DNA of 64,000 nucleotides from Siphonodentalium dalli (GCA_032622095.1 CP136065.1:36552732-36616731), one strand, 5' to 3'. Shown: positions 23,481 through 36,500, counted from the first letter of the stretch. Numbers and translations: made by a program. The notes: generated by a model not told the origin, from the sequence alone.

Positions 23481-23863
23481 TCAGGTACAATCAAATGCAC
23501 AAGAACGCCTTCATTGAATACCTTGCACGCACGTCCAATATATACTATTTCTGGTAGTAGTGTGCTCGAACAACTTTTGGGCAGTTCAAACAACCCGAAA
23601 TCGCTTCTCCGCTATTCCAGTCGATCAATTGCACGAACAGGAGAACATAAAACTGAAAGGAAACGGAGGGTTGATAGGTTTAACGGGGGGAGGGGGCACC
23701 AACACATCATATAGTGGGTGATCCGTGTTCAACTCAAATTGTTCAAATTCAAATTCAATAAGTTTTATTTTATATTATCGAATAATAACATTATAGATAC
23801 AACAGGACCCCACAAAATTTGGGCTTATGAGGGCAGGATACTTATACAAATATATTACATTAA

Positions 23864-24357
23864 AGGCACGTGCGGCCTTAATTTTCGAAAATATTCATAT
23901 TTGTTCCAAACACCGTAAACAGAAAAACATTAAAACGCATAAAGTTCCGTTCATATATACCATGACCATCGCGTAAACAGCATGTTATCACAAAGACCTA
24001 CTATATTTTACCTAAGCAAGAGTCTGATTGTGTTACAGAAGACAGCACAATGTTACTGGCAAATCACACACAAATGGCATAAACGCTCTTTATTAGTTCC
24101 ATATCAGGTATTCACCCACAAAGAACGCTCTTTATGTTTACCATCATAATATAAACAAACACCAGAAAAGTAACTTTTTATGCTTTTGTTTACATAACAA
24201 TGGTCAAACAAATGACCATAACATACTGTTTATGCGATATTTCTTATTTGTATACGGGCAAAGTCTATCTACATTTTGATGTTCTTTCTGTTTGTGGCGG
24301 TTTTTGACGGATGGATATATTTTCACAGGATAACCACCGCCAAGGCCAACCGTGTCT
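23864..24357 (+). mobile_element. 494-bp TTAA element, copy 2
   Basis: Same length and ends as the copy at 18207 (AGGCACGTGCGGCC ... GGCCAACCGTGTCT), flanked by TTAA (23860-23863, 24358-24361). Divergence between copies is low. The ORF starting at 24276 begins inside the element and runs into unrelated flank, so it is not a gene. Confidence 0.93.
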
Positions 24358-24361
24358 TTAA

Positions 24362-27130
24362 TACTATATTGACATTACAGTTGCTTTGTATATTTACAGG
24401 TGGTGCAATGGTGTGCGACAACTACAAAGATTTTGGGGACGGTTATGCAAGGGGTGTGGGCAGTGAGAGGGAGGATGGGGGCATGTTACAGTTCACAGTA
24501 TATTTTTCATGTTGCAATGTTATATTTATATCATGTAATACCAAGCTCCTTCTCATGTTGCGACCTGAGGTAAATGCATCATCACACAACCCATATGAGT
24601 CAATGCCAGTCGGTGTGTTGATTATGAGACAAGCCAACCATATACAATCCAAGGCATCTAAATATTGTATTAGAATTGATTCACTTAATTAATATATATA
24701 GATGCTGAGGTTGAGGCAAGTTTTGATAGGTTAGTTTGGTTCATTCTGAGTTGTCCATTGGTTATTGTATTGGTTTCAATATGGGATGACACGTTAGATA
24801 TATAATACATGTAGTTGAAATAGTCAGATTTTTCTGTCCCCTCACCAAGTAGGGCTAATCAGAGTAGGAGGAATTATACATCAAGAGTATGAAAAAATAC
24901 GGAGCTTGTCCTAATCTGAATAGCCAATTGGTGTCAGAACTGCTTTGTATTACTATTAGAGTACATGTTGGTAACCAGGGAGGATTAAATAATTGGTCAG
25001 CGACTTCGCCGCAACTGTTAATTTGCTCCAGTTATGTTCCCTCGATGTTATTGTATGTTAAAACAATTCAAGTCGTTCAATGTATTTCTAGTTGGGTTGT
25101 CAGAATCGCTGCATTTTGTTATGAATAATTTGTACAGTGCCCTAGCTAGGGGGTCTGTGGTAACGGGTGATGTCCTCCTTGAAATTTCGAATTGTACCCT
25201 TCCCCTTGAACCAGGGCAAACTCACGGGTTCGCATAATTATATATGCACCCCCTCGGGTTTGAACTTCCGAACTGGTACACCTCACATGCCTTGATTTTG
25301 CTCTTTGAACTTATTTTTGACTGGCCATTTGTAGTTGGTAGAGACACTGCAAAATACTAACATATGGATGCCTCCATAATGCAAGTTATTCGGACCCTGA
25401 CTAAACATCTGGGTGTGAACGGGACTCATGCACTGGGCCCGGAGTGAGAACAGTTTCAAATCATGAACCTGAAAACTGCAAAATATGCAGCACCCAGACT
25501 GGCATCCATCTTTCCAAGTGTTGTAAATATGGAACATGACACCACTTATAAGTTTGACAATTTTTCAACTGATGCCGATATTATACCAAAATTGTAAATA
25601 AACGTTGGTAGAATTTCAACTGTTGGTTAAACAAAAAGAAAGTTCACGCTAATTAACTTCGAGAACAATTTCAGCCTATTGTTGCCGTTAATTTTTCAAC
25701 AAATATCGTGTTAATATGAAATTTCCAACTATTGAATTTTTTACCAACGTTGGGGAGGTGAGACTCCAAGCCCCTTGTTGCCACACCCTGTATGGCTGTC
25801 ACCCCGACTTTGGTTCAAATGTTCAACAATTGAAAATGCCATGATTGGTTTGAACTCGCGATTGCATTATGTTTGCGCCACGTGTGTGAGTCGATATCGC
25901 AATAAACAATGAATTGATTACCCGGAAGACATTCCACGATTGTAAGTGATGAAAATCGAACTCGGCTCAACAAAGTGAAACATTCCATGCATGCCATCTC
26001 GAGCTGGGACCTGCACCTACTGTGGAATACTGCAGTACATTATTACAGAGGAACAGGTATTAACTAAGATGTATATTAGCTGCACTGTTTTTTTTGGTCA
26101 ATGTTAAACTTCCCTGTCACAACATGAAAAAGTTCCCATTATTAGAATTAGTATTATCTTACGGGCGTAGCCAGAGTAGTTATTCATTACATGATCTAGC
26201 CAAACATATAACCTCCCTGGTGTCCATATTGTTTATTACAATTTATGCATAAACCTTCATTGAACGTTTAGATGTTGAAATCAATTGGAACCAAAATAGA
26301 CAGACGGGGAGAGTTAATTATCTACTCCTATATTATGTTCACTCTCTGGTGTACCCATGTATACTACACAGACTGAACATAATTTATAAAAGCACTTAAG
26401 CACAGAAAACAAGTCGCCACCTCAGCAAAATCGTGTTCAGTTTATTACACCGTATAAGTTGATAATACAATGTTTTGGAGTTTCCTCTTTCGAATGGTAT
26501 ATAATACGGCATATATTTTATATAATGTGATCTGGGGGTTCGAAAGTTTTATGCTGTTTCGGTGTGACAATTTTGTATTTTCAGCATTTACCTCTGGTTT
26601 AGAGGTCGGTCTTTTTGCCTTTTCGTCTCGCTTCGTCTGGTACCCACGAAGTGGGTGGTTTTATTTAATCTGATGGTCAATTAAAATTTGTAGTCCCCCA
26701 TGCAACTAATATTGTAGATATATATGAATGCATGTGAGTGTACAACATGGGCACCATGATATCACAAGGGACGTGGCCGCTGTCAATACAGGTATATTCC
26801 CATTTTATTAGAGGTAGAAACATATAGTTCACAATGTGCACTTGTTGGACAAATTTAAATATCAGAACAATCTTATTTTATGTTTAGTCCAAGTTGTTGT
26901 TTTCAAGCGTGCTATCATCACCCACCCCACCTATCACTACATCATTGTGGGTAGGTAATAAAACATATAAATAGTGCCATGCTGGCATTGGTTATACAAA
27001 ATTGCGATTGGACCCATGCAATGCATATTAAAGACAAAATAATGTGTTCCGTGGATCAATTTAAATGACTAAAATCTACGTTGACATTGTGCAACTAAGC
27101 GAATTATCGTTTTGTCGCTAAGTTATATTC
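24362..27130. other. No gene seen
   Basis: About 2.8 kb with no splice-bounded frame matching a known family. 25215-25290 (GCACCCCCTCGGGTTTGAAC, GAACTGGTAC) loosely resembles 39685-39770 inside receptor A and is probably a dispersed repeat. Small ORFs on both strands are unremarkable. Confidence 0.4.
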
Positions 27131-27769
27131 AACATAACACATTCAAGATCCATCAGAAACGCCCAAGCATAGTGCATCGAAAAATAGAGCGACGCTGGAA
27201 AGCTTTCGGCGACAAATACGTCACAAACATGGCGGAGTCGAGGTAGGCACTGCACTTATAATGCTGTGGTATATTGTACTCGAAATATCTTATATGCGCC
27301 TCCCATAAGCTTGTGATCACGATAAAAGTGTTATATAGTACATGACCCAGATTATGACTTAAATACAACACTTCACATACTGTCATAATGACCTTTATTC
27401 AAAAGTGCATGCGCTTTTAACTTCCAAAACTCACACTCTGTTGTTACGTACCCCTTTCGTGACTAGATCTTTCAGAAATTTTACGAATACCCGCAGCTCC
27501 CGTCATGAAAGGTTAACGACATAAATGTCGTTCGTTAAGTTATGTTCGTTGCAAATGCCAAGCATCCCGAGCACATATATACGACGACCTCGCTGACGGT
27601 TTTGATATACTGAGAATGTCAATATTGTGTCATTTGTCTTAGAACAAAAGTGTTACTACGAGAAATATTTTCAAAATCCTCTCAAGCTGTCATGCAGATC
27701 ATTTCAGAAATATTTATCTCCATTGTATTGTTCTCACTTAAGGTATACTTTCAAGAGAAATAGCTTAAA

Positions 27770-28131
27770 TAAGTTATCGGTGTGTAACAATGCATATCGA
27801 GTAAGTATAGGTTACGAAAGAAGATGTAACGCCAGTGGCATGGTCGTGAATGATCGAGTCTTGGTCTATGCCCATGTTGATGCGAATGGTTGTGTATAGT
27901 TCTCGCGATAAGGTGAGTAACCGCTGTTTTATCTGCAATAATGAGATCAGACATAGTATATAATTGGGACCTGCTAAGATATTGGAACTTATAACTACAT
28001 TATATGACTGTCCAATTGTATACACAGTTATAGATCCAGTTGTGTCTGGATGTTCTTTCCCGGCATCCATGCGAAATCGTTTTATATTCAGAGTCCCAGA
28101 AGCTTTTTCAGAAGAAAACATGTGATCGTTA
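27770..28131 (-). repeat. Duplicated 3' flank of receptor A
   Basis: Matches the 3' flank of receptor B at about 47130-47398: AACAATGCATATCGAGT(A/C)AGTAT, GTAACGCCAG, GTGAATGATCGAG and the TATATACAGTTATA region. The gene duplication therefore carried at least 270 bp beyond the stop codon. Probable 3' UTR or downstream sequence; no polyadenylation site is claimed. Confidence 0.7.
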
Positions 28132-28371
28132 TTATCTGAAATAACGAAAACACATTACGAACCAAATCCGGTCAACAACGGTCGCTAATGTTCTCCATTC
28201 GACGCCGTAATCGGCTTCCTCCTCCAGTTTTCTGGGAAGCTCGTCAGATGGTCTGATAGTCTCAGTCGGTTGTATGACTGTCGTCAGATTTTTCCCTATT
28301 GCTAAATCGTTGTCTACCGGTTGTATAATTCCGTTAGAGGTTGCATTCTTTTCTGTGGACATGTCTTTACT
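28132..28371 (-). CDS. Receptor A exon 6: intracellular loop, MA helix and truncated M4
   Basis: After an acceptor TTTCATTTTAG the frame (phase 0) reads SKDMSTEKNATSNG, then LPRKLEEEADYGVEWRTLA and VVDRIWFVMCFRYFR before a stop at 28132. The EW..(A/L)..VVDR block is the amphipathic helix that leads into M4 in nicotinic receptors. Compared with receptor B (47399-47677), two extra bases within the FVMCF codons shift the frame, so about 18 C-terminal residues, most of M4, are lost. The nucleotides beyond still align with B's M4 and its stop. The change is a real defect, an allele, or a sequencing error; it could make receptor A a pseudogene. Confidence 0.85.
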   Translation of the reverse strand, partial: SKDMSTEKNATSNGIIQPVDNDLAIGKNLTTVIQPTETIRPSDELPRKLEEEADYGVEWRTLATVVDRIWFVMCFRYFR

Positions 28372-29428
28372 CTAAAATGAAAAGCCAATGGTAACGGTTC
28401 AGCAAAACTGTTGAGGTGTACACGTACATGCACGTATCCATCATTCGTTCAATTTTAACATAGATTGCCAATACAAATAATAACATCTGAAGCAACGAAA
28501 CCACATAATGAGCCAGCGCCTCGTACATATTAGGGTGTAGCTATATATTTTATAAAATCTAAATTCTGTTTGTTTTGTTAGTTGAATGTCGATAGGCTAT
28601 ATCATAACGCACATAATTCTGATAAAAATTCGCCCAATGTCCTCAAAAATTTTCTATAATGGGACTAGGATAAATCGCGACGTGGTCATGTTTATTGTGG
28701 TGGTGCACAGAGAGCCCTGGTTCCAATGTCTGAAATGTACGTGTCCATATAAAACATCGATGGAGAGTTAATAAGGTCGTTAGTCGATTGGAGATATTGT
28801 ATGTGTTGATCGCAGCTGCCTCTTTTAATTTTTAGTTTTGGAAAATAAATTGTGTATAATTGAAATATTATTAATCGTCATTTCAAAGAAATCGACCATA
28901 CTACTCAATAGAAATACGCCTAGTTGTGAATATTTACATCTGGTTTCGGGACGCAACAATCGGCGACAAACAAAATGATTTCGCCATCCAGAGTCGGTGC
29001 ATTTAATTAATATATCAGAATGAAGGTGAGTGTTGGTAATTTGGAGTAATATTCGTAAAAAGAACAACTTTCAGCTAGATTATTCTCCATTTCTATTGGA
29101 CCACCCTACCGGAGTGTTTCACATCACTTTACGTTTATTTTTCAATAACCTTAATCGGTGTTCCTGGATGCACAAGTGAGCGCGTTGGCACGAATTCTTC
29201 ATTGTTTGACGAACAACACAAAATGACAAAACGCTGTTTGTTCCCAATATATTATTGTTGATCGCATAGAAATAATGTTAATCTAATTGTGGAAATAAAT
29301 TGGGTAAAAATAGACGTGTATGACCATACTGGGACTACTTTTGCAAATTTACTATACCACGGTGTATTCAAACTTTTCGGTTTTAGCTGCATAACCTTAA
29401 TAATAAAAGAGTTATTTCATAAACATAC

Positions 29429-29598
29429 CTGGGTCACAGCTGGTGCTCGCACTAACAAGAACGGACCAATGAAACCAATCAAGTAGTATTTTGCCCAACC
29501 TGGTACTCTGGTGGTGGACTTGAAATGTAAGCTGATGACAATCACGGTCATTAAACACGAAGCTGCTATCAACACCAAGGTGATTGTGAAGTACAATG
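29429..29598 (-). CDS. Receptor A exon 5: M3 and start of intracellular loop
   Basis: 170 bp, acceptor TTGTTTCAG, donor CAG|GTATGT. It completes an Ala codon split G|CA with the previous exon and reads LYFTITLVLIAASCLMTVIV (M3), then HFKSTTRVPGWAKYYLI and ends APAVTQ in phase 0. Length and phase are identical to receptor B exon 60816-60985. The IPLLA-LYFT join parallels IPLIA-QYFA of alpha7-type receptors. Confidence 0.92.
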
Positions 29599-29789
29599 CT
29601 GAAACAATAAGGAGAACATGTGTTAAGACACTTGTTCCAAAGAACTCTTCACCAATGTCGTGTTAGATGGGTCCACTGGCTATTTGATTAGTTGCTTTGC
29701 GCATTTGGTTTCTTCTGTCGCTTAACAATGGTTCGTTTGACGATGAACTCGGACTTGAACGCCAAAAACTTCTTAGAACGAGTTGTGGG

Positions 29790-30900
29790 GAAGACTTTAT
29801 AATTTTGGTGGATATCAGTGACAAACATTCTTATCAATGTTAGTGCCCATCCCCTCCATAAAAAAATCGGCGAACAAATAAATTCGTATCAAAGTTCGTG
29901 CCACGTCTCACGCAAATGGCGCCAATTTGAAGCTTTTAAACCACACGATTAGATTCCTCGTATCACGGAGAAGAATGTGTATCAATTTGTCGGAAATGCT
30001 CGGAAATCTGCGACAAAAGCTTTCATCATTTATGCTGCCCCTCCCCTTGTTCTGCCCCTGATGCTAACAATAGTCACTTTAGAACATTTTAAATCTCACC
30101 ATTATGTTCGTAAAATGTTTCCCCTGTTAGACGTGAATTTCTATAGAACACAGACGTACCGACATTCGCAAATGTAGGCACCAGATGTGGCGTCATTAAC
30201 CCACATGATTTGAGTCCTCGTATCATTGGAGAAGAACGTTTATGAATTTGGTAGAATTGGCGCTAAACATATTTTTATCAGTGTTTTTTTGTGACACTCC
30301 CCTCCCCATCCCTGACACGATCTGCGCCATATTTTGACATTTGTACACCAAACAAATAGACTCATTATATCATGAAGATGACTATATACAAGTTGATAGA
30401 AATCAGCGACTAAACAAATTATTATCAAATGAAGTTCCCCCATCGCTCACCCAAAAGGCATAAATTTGGCGTATTTAAACCACACGATTACATTCCTCGT
30501 TGCACGGAGAAAGATAATTATCAATTTGGTGGAAATCAGAGCTAATAATAGTTTGATCAATTTGGGTGACCCTCTCACCATCCATGCACTCCATGACTCG
30601 AACGGCGTCACGTTTTACATATTTAAACCACACCGTTAGACTCCTTATACCACGGAGATGACTATGAATACGTTTGGTGGTAATCGACGACTAAACAGTC
30701 TTATAAAACGGCACCAATTTGGCGTCTTTAAAACACACGATTATAATTTCTATCAAGTTGGTGGAAATCGGCGCTAAAATAATTTGATAAATGTTGGTAC
30801 CCTCTACCAATCCGTGCACCCAAGACTCGAACGGCGCAACATTTGACATCGTTAAACCAACCCATTAGACTCCTCATATCGTGGAGATATCTATAGTACA
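29790..30900 (+). repeat. Diverged tandem repeats in receptor A intron
   Basis: Five or six related blocks (starting near 29935, 30195, 30475, 30625, 30725 and 30850) share forms of TTTAAACCACACGATTAGA, TCCTCGTATCACGGAGA and TTGGTGGAAATCGGCG. Spacing varies from about 110 to 280 bp. Non-coding. Confidence 0.65.
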
Positions 30901-31671
30901 CAGACAGATAAATAAACAGACATTCGCAAATAAAGATATAGATTACTTCAAGCTTATAGAAGCTGACATTAAGCCAATAGAGGCCTTTGAAGAATTGGAA
31001 GTCTTAATTGGTAATGTCAAAATCTCAACAAAATCGATCGTCCCCTTCCGGAAAAAAAATACTACATCTAAAATATTATGTAAATAATTATCCAGTCGTT
31101 AATTCCCGTCTGAAATCACACCTGGCAAACACACGGCAGTGATTCCGTCAATGAGAGTCACTAATTATAATGTATACTAGCTGAAACACGCTCCCCTCAG
31201 AGAATATTGAAACTGTATATATTGTAAATTTGAAATAAAAAAATGAAACGTGCGCAAGTAGTTTGTGCATATGTCAATCTGTTTTGATTATCGGAACGAG
31301 TACACTTGGAAAAGTGGTCCTGCTGTTGTTGGGGCAAACAGATATAATCCTTTCGTTGTGCAAACTCCAGCGAAGCTAGAATATAAATATTTTCAAATGA
31401 TATAATATGTCCTTGAAAGTTTAATAAATACCATGACGTTGGTGTGGGGGGGGGGGGGGTGTAAATACGGTTCATTTAGATTAAAAAATGAACAGGATTA
31501 AGACTTTCCGAAACACAGACATAAGATATAGTAACATAACGACGTACATATAAGAACTAACATATTGCTACATACATGGTACAATGAAGTACCATGTCCG
31601 TCATGGGATCTTTTGGTTAGGACTTAGGTGTGATTTTGCAAAGTTATTGTGCAGCATAACCTCGCACAAGT

Positions 31672-32240
31672 AGTACGCACATAATCGACCTATAAACTGT
31701 GAGCATTTGACTCTGAAATACGCAGATATTGGGCTCATACCAGTTAATTCGATTTAAGGCGCGGACTACAGTGAAAACGCATGTTAATGAGCGTACATCT
31801 GACAAGTCGTGAGTTGGCTTATTTGTGCGCACATACACTGCTTAAAATCGCCTCGTTACGAGTCGATAATGTGACTAAAAGGTTCTCAATTCCAGCACAT
31901 TATCGACTCAAACTGAAGGCGACTCTAAGCAGATTATGTTCGTTTGCTTACTAGTCTGTTCCCCCGATAACCAGCACATTATCTGCTTATAATAAAATCT
32001 GTTTTATGTTGATAATCTGCTTAGATTCACCTCATGTTTAGTCGACAATATGCTGAAAATGGGATGCGCATAATGACACAAATGTACGACTTTTCAGATG
32101 TACGCTCTTTAACTAGTGTTCTCATTGTGGCCCGCGCCATAAAGCGGAATAACGGGTAAGAGTCCATTATCTGGTTATTTCATAATCAAATAATCACATT
32201 ATGTACCTATTTCACATTATAGGTCGATTATGTGCGTATT
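31672..32240. repeat. Imperfect foldback element in receptor A intron
   Basis: The outer ends TACGCACATAATCGACCTAT and ATAGGTCGATTATGTGCGTA are inverted. Inner pairs such as GCGTACATCTGA / TCAGATGTACGC, CACATTATCGACTC / GTCGACAATATGC and TAAGCAGATTAT / ATAATCTGCTTA continue the fold. No coding frame or clear target duplication. Confidence 0.7.
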
Positions 32241-33818
32241 TCCGCGAGAATATGTTGAGTTGTAATGTTTTTGTCAGCGAGCATAATTTATATTGGGATC
32301 ATCTCTGTTCTAGGTTAATGCTTTCGTTTTCAAAATCATGTAGACACATTGAAATAAAGAGCGTTCGCTAATATGCTATGCCGTACCCCTTTTGTTTTGA
32401 AGATGATTTTGTGGATTATCCTGATACCTGTGTGGTTCCAGTGGTGGTTATGTTTCCTTCTGAGTGCCTGCTATTGTGCACGCGTACCATGTGTAGGAGT
32501 CGTTAAGATTACATAATAATTTGACTATTTTGGCTGCAATATTGTACATGTATCATTTATGTGTCGGGTTCGATTCCTGTACCAACATTGTAATAGTCGC
32601 GTTATTTAAAGGTGAGTTCTGGATTCCAGACCTCCAGTCACAACAACACCAACATTAACAATTACTTGTACACAGTTTTGCTTTGTTATCGAACACCAAA
32701 TGCATATGTGACATATTCATCAGATATGCAAATACCATAAAATATCATTTAGTTATTGAAACAATAGCGAAATAATTTGTGTTGTACCTAAAACATATAC
32801 ACGATAAGAACTCAAAATGCAATATGAAACAAAATATTGTGTTCCTTCTAGCAAACATCCAAACATGCTTTTCTGTACACAGGAAGCTAAAATAAAAGTA
32901 AAATAGCCTGGAACCCCGAGCATAGACCTACCTTCAATTCAGAAAATATTTTGATCTATTAACAAATTAAATTAGATTGAACTTCTTGCTCAATTTAACA
33001 ATTCAAAATCAAAATATTGAATAACTAGCCCAGTTATAACATCCCCGGTGTATCACGAGTCACCACGCAAATTTTCTTTGAAACCGGGAGAAAAATAGAT
33101 AAAAGACAGCCATATAATGAAAACACTCGTGCGGTGTTCATATGGTTCGGGCGGATTGCGGCATATCGTGACGAAGTTGTCTAATGGCGGAATGCCTGCT
33201 GATCTCCGTCGTTTCAAATCGCGGCGGAAAAACTCGATTTTCCCTTTTAGAAAAGGCCCACCGCGTTCAGCGGAATGAGGCCGCTTCCATCATGGGGGTA
33301 CTGTGTGATGATATATGATCCCTGACCAAAATATCATGTTCGTGAAATGCGGTAGACGCATGAAACCAATAATTGGGGATATTTGTTTATATTAGGCTAA
33401 ATACCAAAATTTATCAGCAAATAAATTATAGATATATATGTGCAATCTTCGGCCATGCATGCACTAAAATATATGCAATTTGTCCACACTAAATGTACAT
33501 AAAATTATAACCAGTTCACAGTTATTGGTATGCTGGTTGAGCGCTCGGTGCTATACCAACTCCAACAACACCCCAATTATGTCTGATATCACAGCCTACT
33601 GAAACTATTGATAGATCATATAGGCCAGATTTGGTGATTTATTTAAAACTGCATGATTATACACATATCCACCCAACTATTCTAAAGTTTATATTATTTA
33701 AGGTTTCGTGCAGACAGTGGACTTCCCCGAATCGTTATAGACTTTTCTAAAATGACAATTTGAGAAAATTAACTATGTTTTTGTAAAAGCGTGTAATTTT
33801 GTGACAGTGCACATTTTT
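32241..33818. other. Intronic, no gene seen
   Basis: Lies in the 5.2-kb intron between receptor A exons 4 and 5. A lone B-box-like GGTTCGATTCCTG occurs at 32569. Nothing else recognisable. Confidence 0.4.
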
Positions 33819-33885
33819 GGATTGGGTGGGATTCGAACCCCGGCCCATTACTGCGAGCGTGCCTTGCCGTCGCACTTAGGACACC
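33819..33885 (-). repeat. tRNA-derived SINE head or tRNA relic
   Basis: On the minus strand, GGGGTTCGAATCCCACC is a strong RNA polymerase III B-box/T-arm. An A-box-like CCTAAGTGCGACGG lies about 40 nt upstream. A complete tRNA cloverleaf could not be drawn, so a SINE head is preferred. Confidence 0.45.
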
Positions 33886-34390
33886 ATATGCACATTTTAG
33901 TGTATCTATTTTGTATATATAGTAAGTATGCCACAGTACGTAGCAAGTTATATATACGTCTCCGAGACAAAAACAAATGGCACAGTCTTAAAATTTCACG
34001 CTTCGAAAAATAGGCGATTTGTCTGTTGTATAGTCTCAGGAATGTTCAAAGAGGAACGCTCGGCATGTCTCGGAGACGTATACCTATAACATGCTACTGT
34101 TCCATATCTACTACATATGTATGATTTTTGGAAATGACATCGCTGTGCCCTACCAACAACATAAAAACAGTGGATCTGGAAAAGTTTATAGGGTCACCAT
34201 TTTACTATACGTTGCATGATTGGAACCGCGAAGATGTGAGTGGTGGAGAGCATACCGTGAGGTAGGTTTGGGTTCGGGGGATATTATGATGCCTTTACAT
34301 TGGTTTTGGGAAATTGGAGGTCATTTGGATACTGACACTAAAATGACTAGAATATGAGAAGTAATGAGTTACATCAACTTGCAATGTTGC

Positions 34391-34564
34391 AACCAACATC
34401 ATGTCATTAGAGAAGGACCAACCAACATTATGTCATTAGAGAAGGACCAACCAACATCATGTCATTAGAGAAGGACCAACCAACATCATGTCATTAGAGA
34501 AGGACCAACCAACATCATGTCATTAGAGAAGGACCAACCAACATCATGTCATTAGAGAAGGACC
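34391..34564 (+). repeat. 29-bp minisatellite, 6 units
   Basis: AACCAACATCATGTCATTAG plus AGAAGGACC repeats exactly six times with a single variant (ATTATG in unit 2). It lies 280 bp downstream of the donor of receptor A exon 4. Near-identity implies recent expansion, so copy number probably varies. Confidence 0.97.
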
Positions 34565-34842
34565 ACTTAAGAGGACGCTGATTTACCAATTTTGAATGGG
34601 ATTTCCCACTCTAATCTCTACAACAAAACGTGTTTGAAGCAGCGGTCCGGCAACTAGTGCCGGTATATCATTAAATAGTCGCAACATTTAGCTGTTCCAA
34701 GCCAGATAAATATATTATAATTCCAATAGCAAGTCCTACCCGGAAACAGAGTAAATCTTGTAACTTTTGCTCTGGATATTTATAATGGAAATCCGTATTT
34801 AAAATTGACCACACGACCTAATTAGCTGTGGGCGTTACCTAC

Positions 34843-35399
34843 CTAGAAGCGGTATTGCGTCGGATGAAGGCGGAAGCTTTTCATTTATCAGCATCAGGAA
34901 CACTGTGAGAGAGAGCATCACTGTCACTTGGAGAGAGATCTTCTCCCCTGACTCAACCCGTAACAAAAATCCGAGCAGAGTAGTTGCGCTGATAAGAATA
35001 CTCGGTATGATTAAAGTCATCACAAACTGAAGCGGCTTTCGACGAAGATGTAGGTAATACGTGACGTCGACGAACGGATCCGGACAACATGGATACACCA
35101 AAGCGTGCCGCTCGGCGTCGTATTTAACAAGTTCCCATGCTGAGTTCTGCTTAAAATAGCCAATAGCCATCTGGGCCTCGAGATTCGTCGTACTTTTTGG
35201 GTAGAAGTCTATTGAACCTCCGTCGTGGACCCAGGAGCCGAACACTGACTCACATATTTGTGTATCGAATGGAAAATATAGAACGTCGAGTTTGCAGAAG
35301 CTCTCTAGCACTGTTGGCCAAGCGTACAACAAGTCACCGCTCGAGGTAAGTAGTTTCACGAAGTTGCTATTCAATCCTGGGAAATTCTGACCTGTTGTA
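34843..35399 (-). CDS. Receptor A exon 4: ligand-binding domain second half, M1 and M2
   Basis: 557 bp, acceptor TTTTTTCTCAG, donor CTTCTAG|GTAGGT. Reads TTGQNFPGLNSNFVKLL, the Cys-loop CKLDVLYFPFDTQIC (13 residues between cysteines), FGSWVHDGGSIDFYP (loop B tryptophan), ERHALVYPCCPDPF (loop C with vicinal CC), LRRKPLQF, M1 VMTLIIPSILISATTLLGFL, and GEKISLQVTVMLSLTVFLML (M2). The CC pair marks an alpha-type subunit; GEK before M2 and Leu at 9' fit a cation channel. Homolog: 61950-62500. Splice phase 2 in, phase 1 out. The product would be a plasma-membrane pentameric acetylcholine-gated channel subunit. Confidence 0.95.
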
Positions 35400-36393
35400 C
35401 TGAGAAAAAACAAATAATGTGAAAGGGTATGTTCACATGGCAAATTTGACTGGCAAATACAGGTCAAGGTCAAATTTGGGTCCGGTTCGAGCATTTCTGA
35501 CGGAGTTATTCCCCTTTTCGACTTATAATTTGAAGGTTAGTTTATATAGTATATCTAACCGCTCTCAATTTTTGGCATGTTGCACATGAAACTGCAGGTC
35601 ATGTTCGATTGTGGGTCCCATCCGACAATGTTCTATGGAATTTCCATTTAAACTTTACTACTAATTATGATGTGTGTATGGTACATAGCGATCTTGTTTC
35701 AGTATTATAGCCATGGCCATTTTATTCAAGAAACTAATTCTTTCACAAAGAACGCTATATATGCAAACTGATTCACCCATTTAAGAGCTAGAGCACTAAT
35801 TATTGCAATCATTGTTAATAGTATCTTAGATAAGAGACCGTTTGTGCAATTGGTCACATTTATTTCAAAGGGACACGTGTTGAAGATAAACAAATCCAAT
35901 TTTACCACAACATAAATTCACATGAAACTATAAACCATTGAGTATACCATATGTCAGCGTTCGACTGGGGTGTTTCGTAAATATTCAACTGATGTTCTGT
36001 TGAATTTTGTTTTAATAATTATATTTCTGCTCAAAACGTGTCATCTGTTTCTGACTCGGTAAGTGTCTCGCTTTTCACTTCTGTAATACCAGTAATTCGG
36101 AAAAGATGTCACGAAATGAATGCAGTTCAGTGACAGAAATTCTGTTTAATCTAAATTTGTGGTGTGGTATGGGTGACCGCGGGAACTTTAACTTAAATAA
36201 CCTCGGAGCTGCCAAATAAAAATAACTATCAACTTCAGTCTTGTTAATTAACAGATGTGATGTAATTACAGTGTTGTGAGGGTTGAGACACTGGTCATCT
36301 CAGCGCCAGCTTAACACACCGATAAATGTGTTTGGCGGCCATGTATAGCAATGATAGCATGGCGATGATTAGCATCCCATTGGATTACCTCAC

Positions 36394-36500
36394 CTGTCAT
36401 ATAGAGTAATGTCTGGAATCCACAAGTCAGACGAAGGCAATGCTAGTTCATGTATGGGAAATGTACTCGTGTTCCACTTAAGGCGGCAATCGTTCCAGAA
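36394..36500 (-). CDS. Receptor A exon 3: ligand-binding domain, loop A
   Basis: 107 bp, acceptor ATCGTTGTAG, donor GACAG|GTGAGG. Reads FWNDCRLKWNTSTFPIHEL and ALPSSDLWIPDITLYD, the conserved W(N)D..L.W..S and LP...(I/L)W.PDI.LY(N/D) blocks of nicotinic receptors. The split codon AG|T joins to exon 4 as LYDSTTGQNF. No counterpart for receptor B is seen in the window. Confidence 0.93.

Noticed and set aside
24276-24692. 138-codon plus-strand frame
   Set aside because: Starts inside the 494-bp TTAA element and continues into unrelated flank; the other copy of the element does not support it.
28132-28160. A 23-nt GT..AG segment in receptor A that would restore an open frame if spliced
   Set aside because: Far below any workable intron length, and receptor B has coding sequence at the same place; a 2-bp indel is simpler.
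33819-33885. Functional tRNA gene
   Set aside because: Good B-box but no complete cloverleaf or paired acceptor stem; kept only as a SINE-head candidate.
34835-35494. Extension of receptor A exon 4 upstream to a Met at 35494
   Set aside because: The extra N-terminal residues are intron read-through; a strong acceptor at 35400 and phase-2 joining to exon 3 define the true start.
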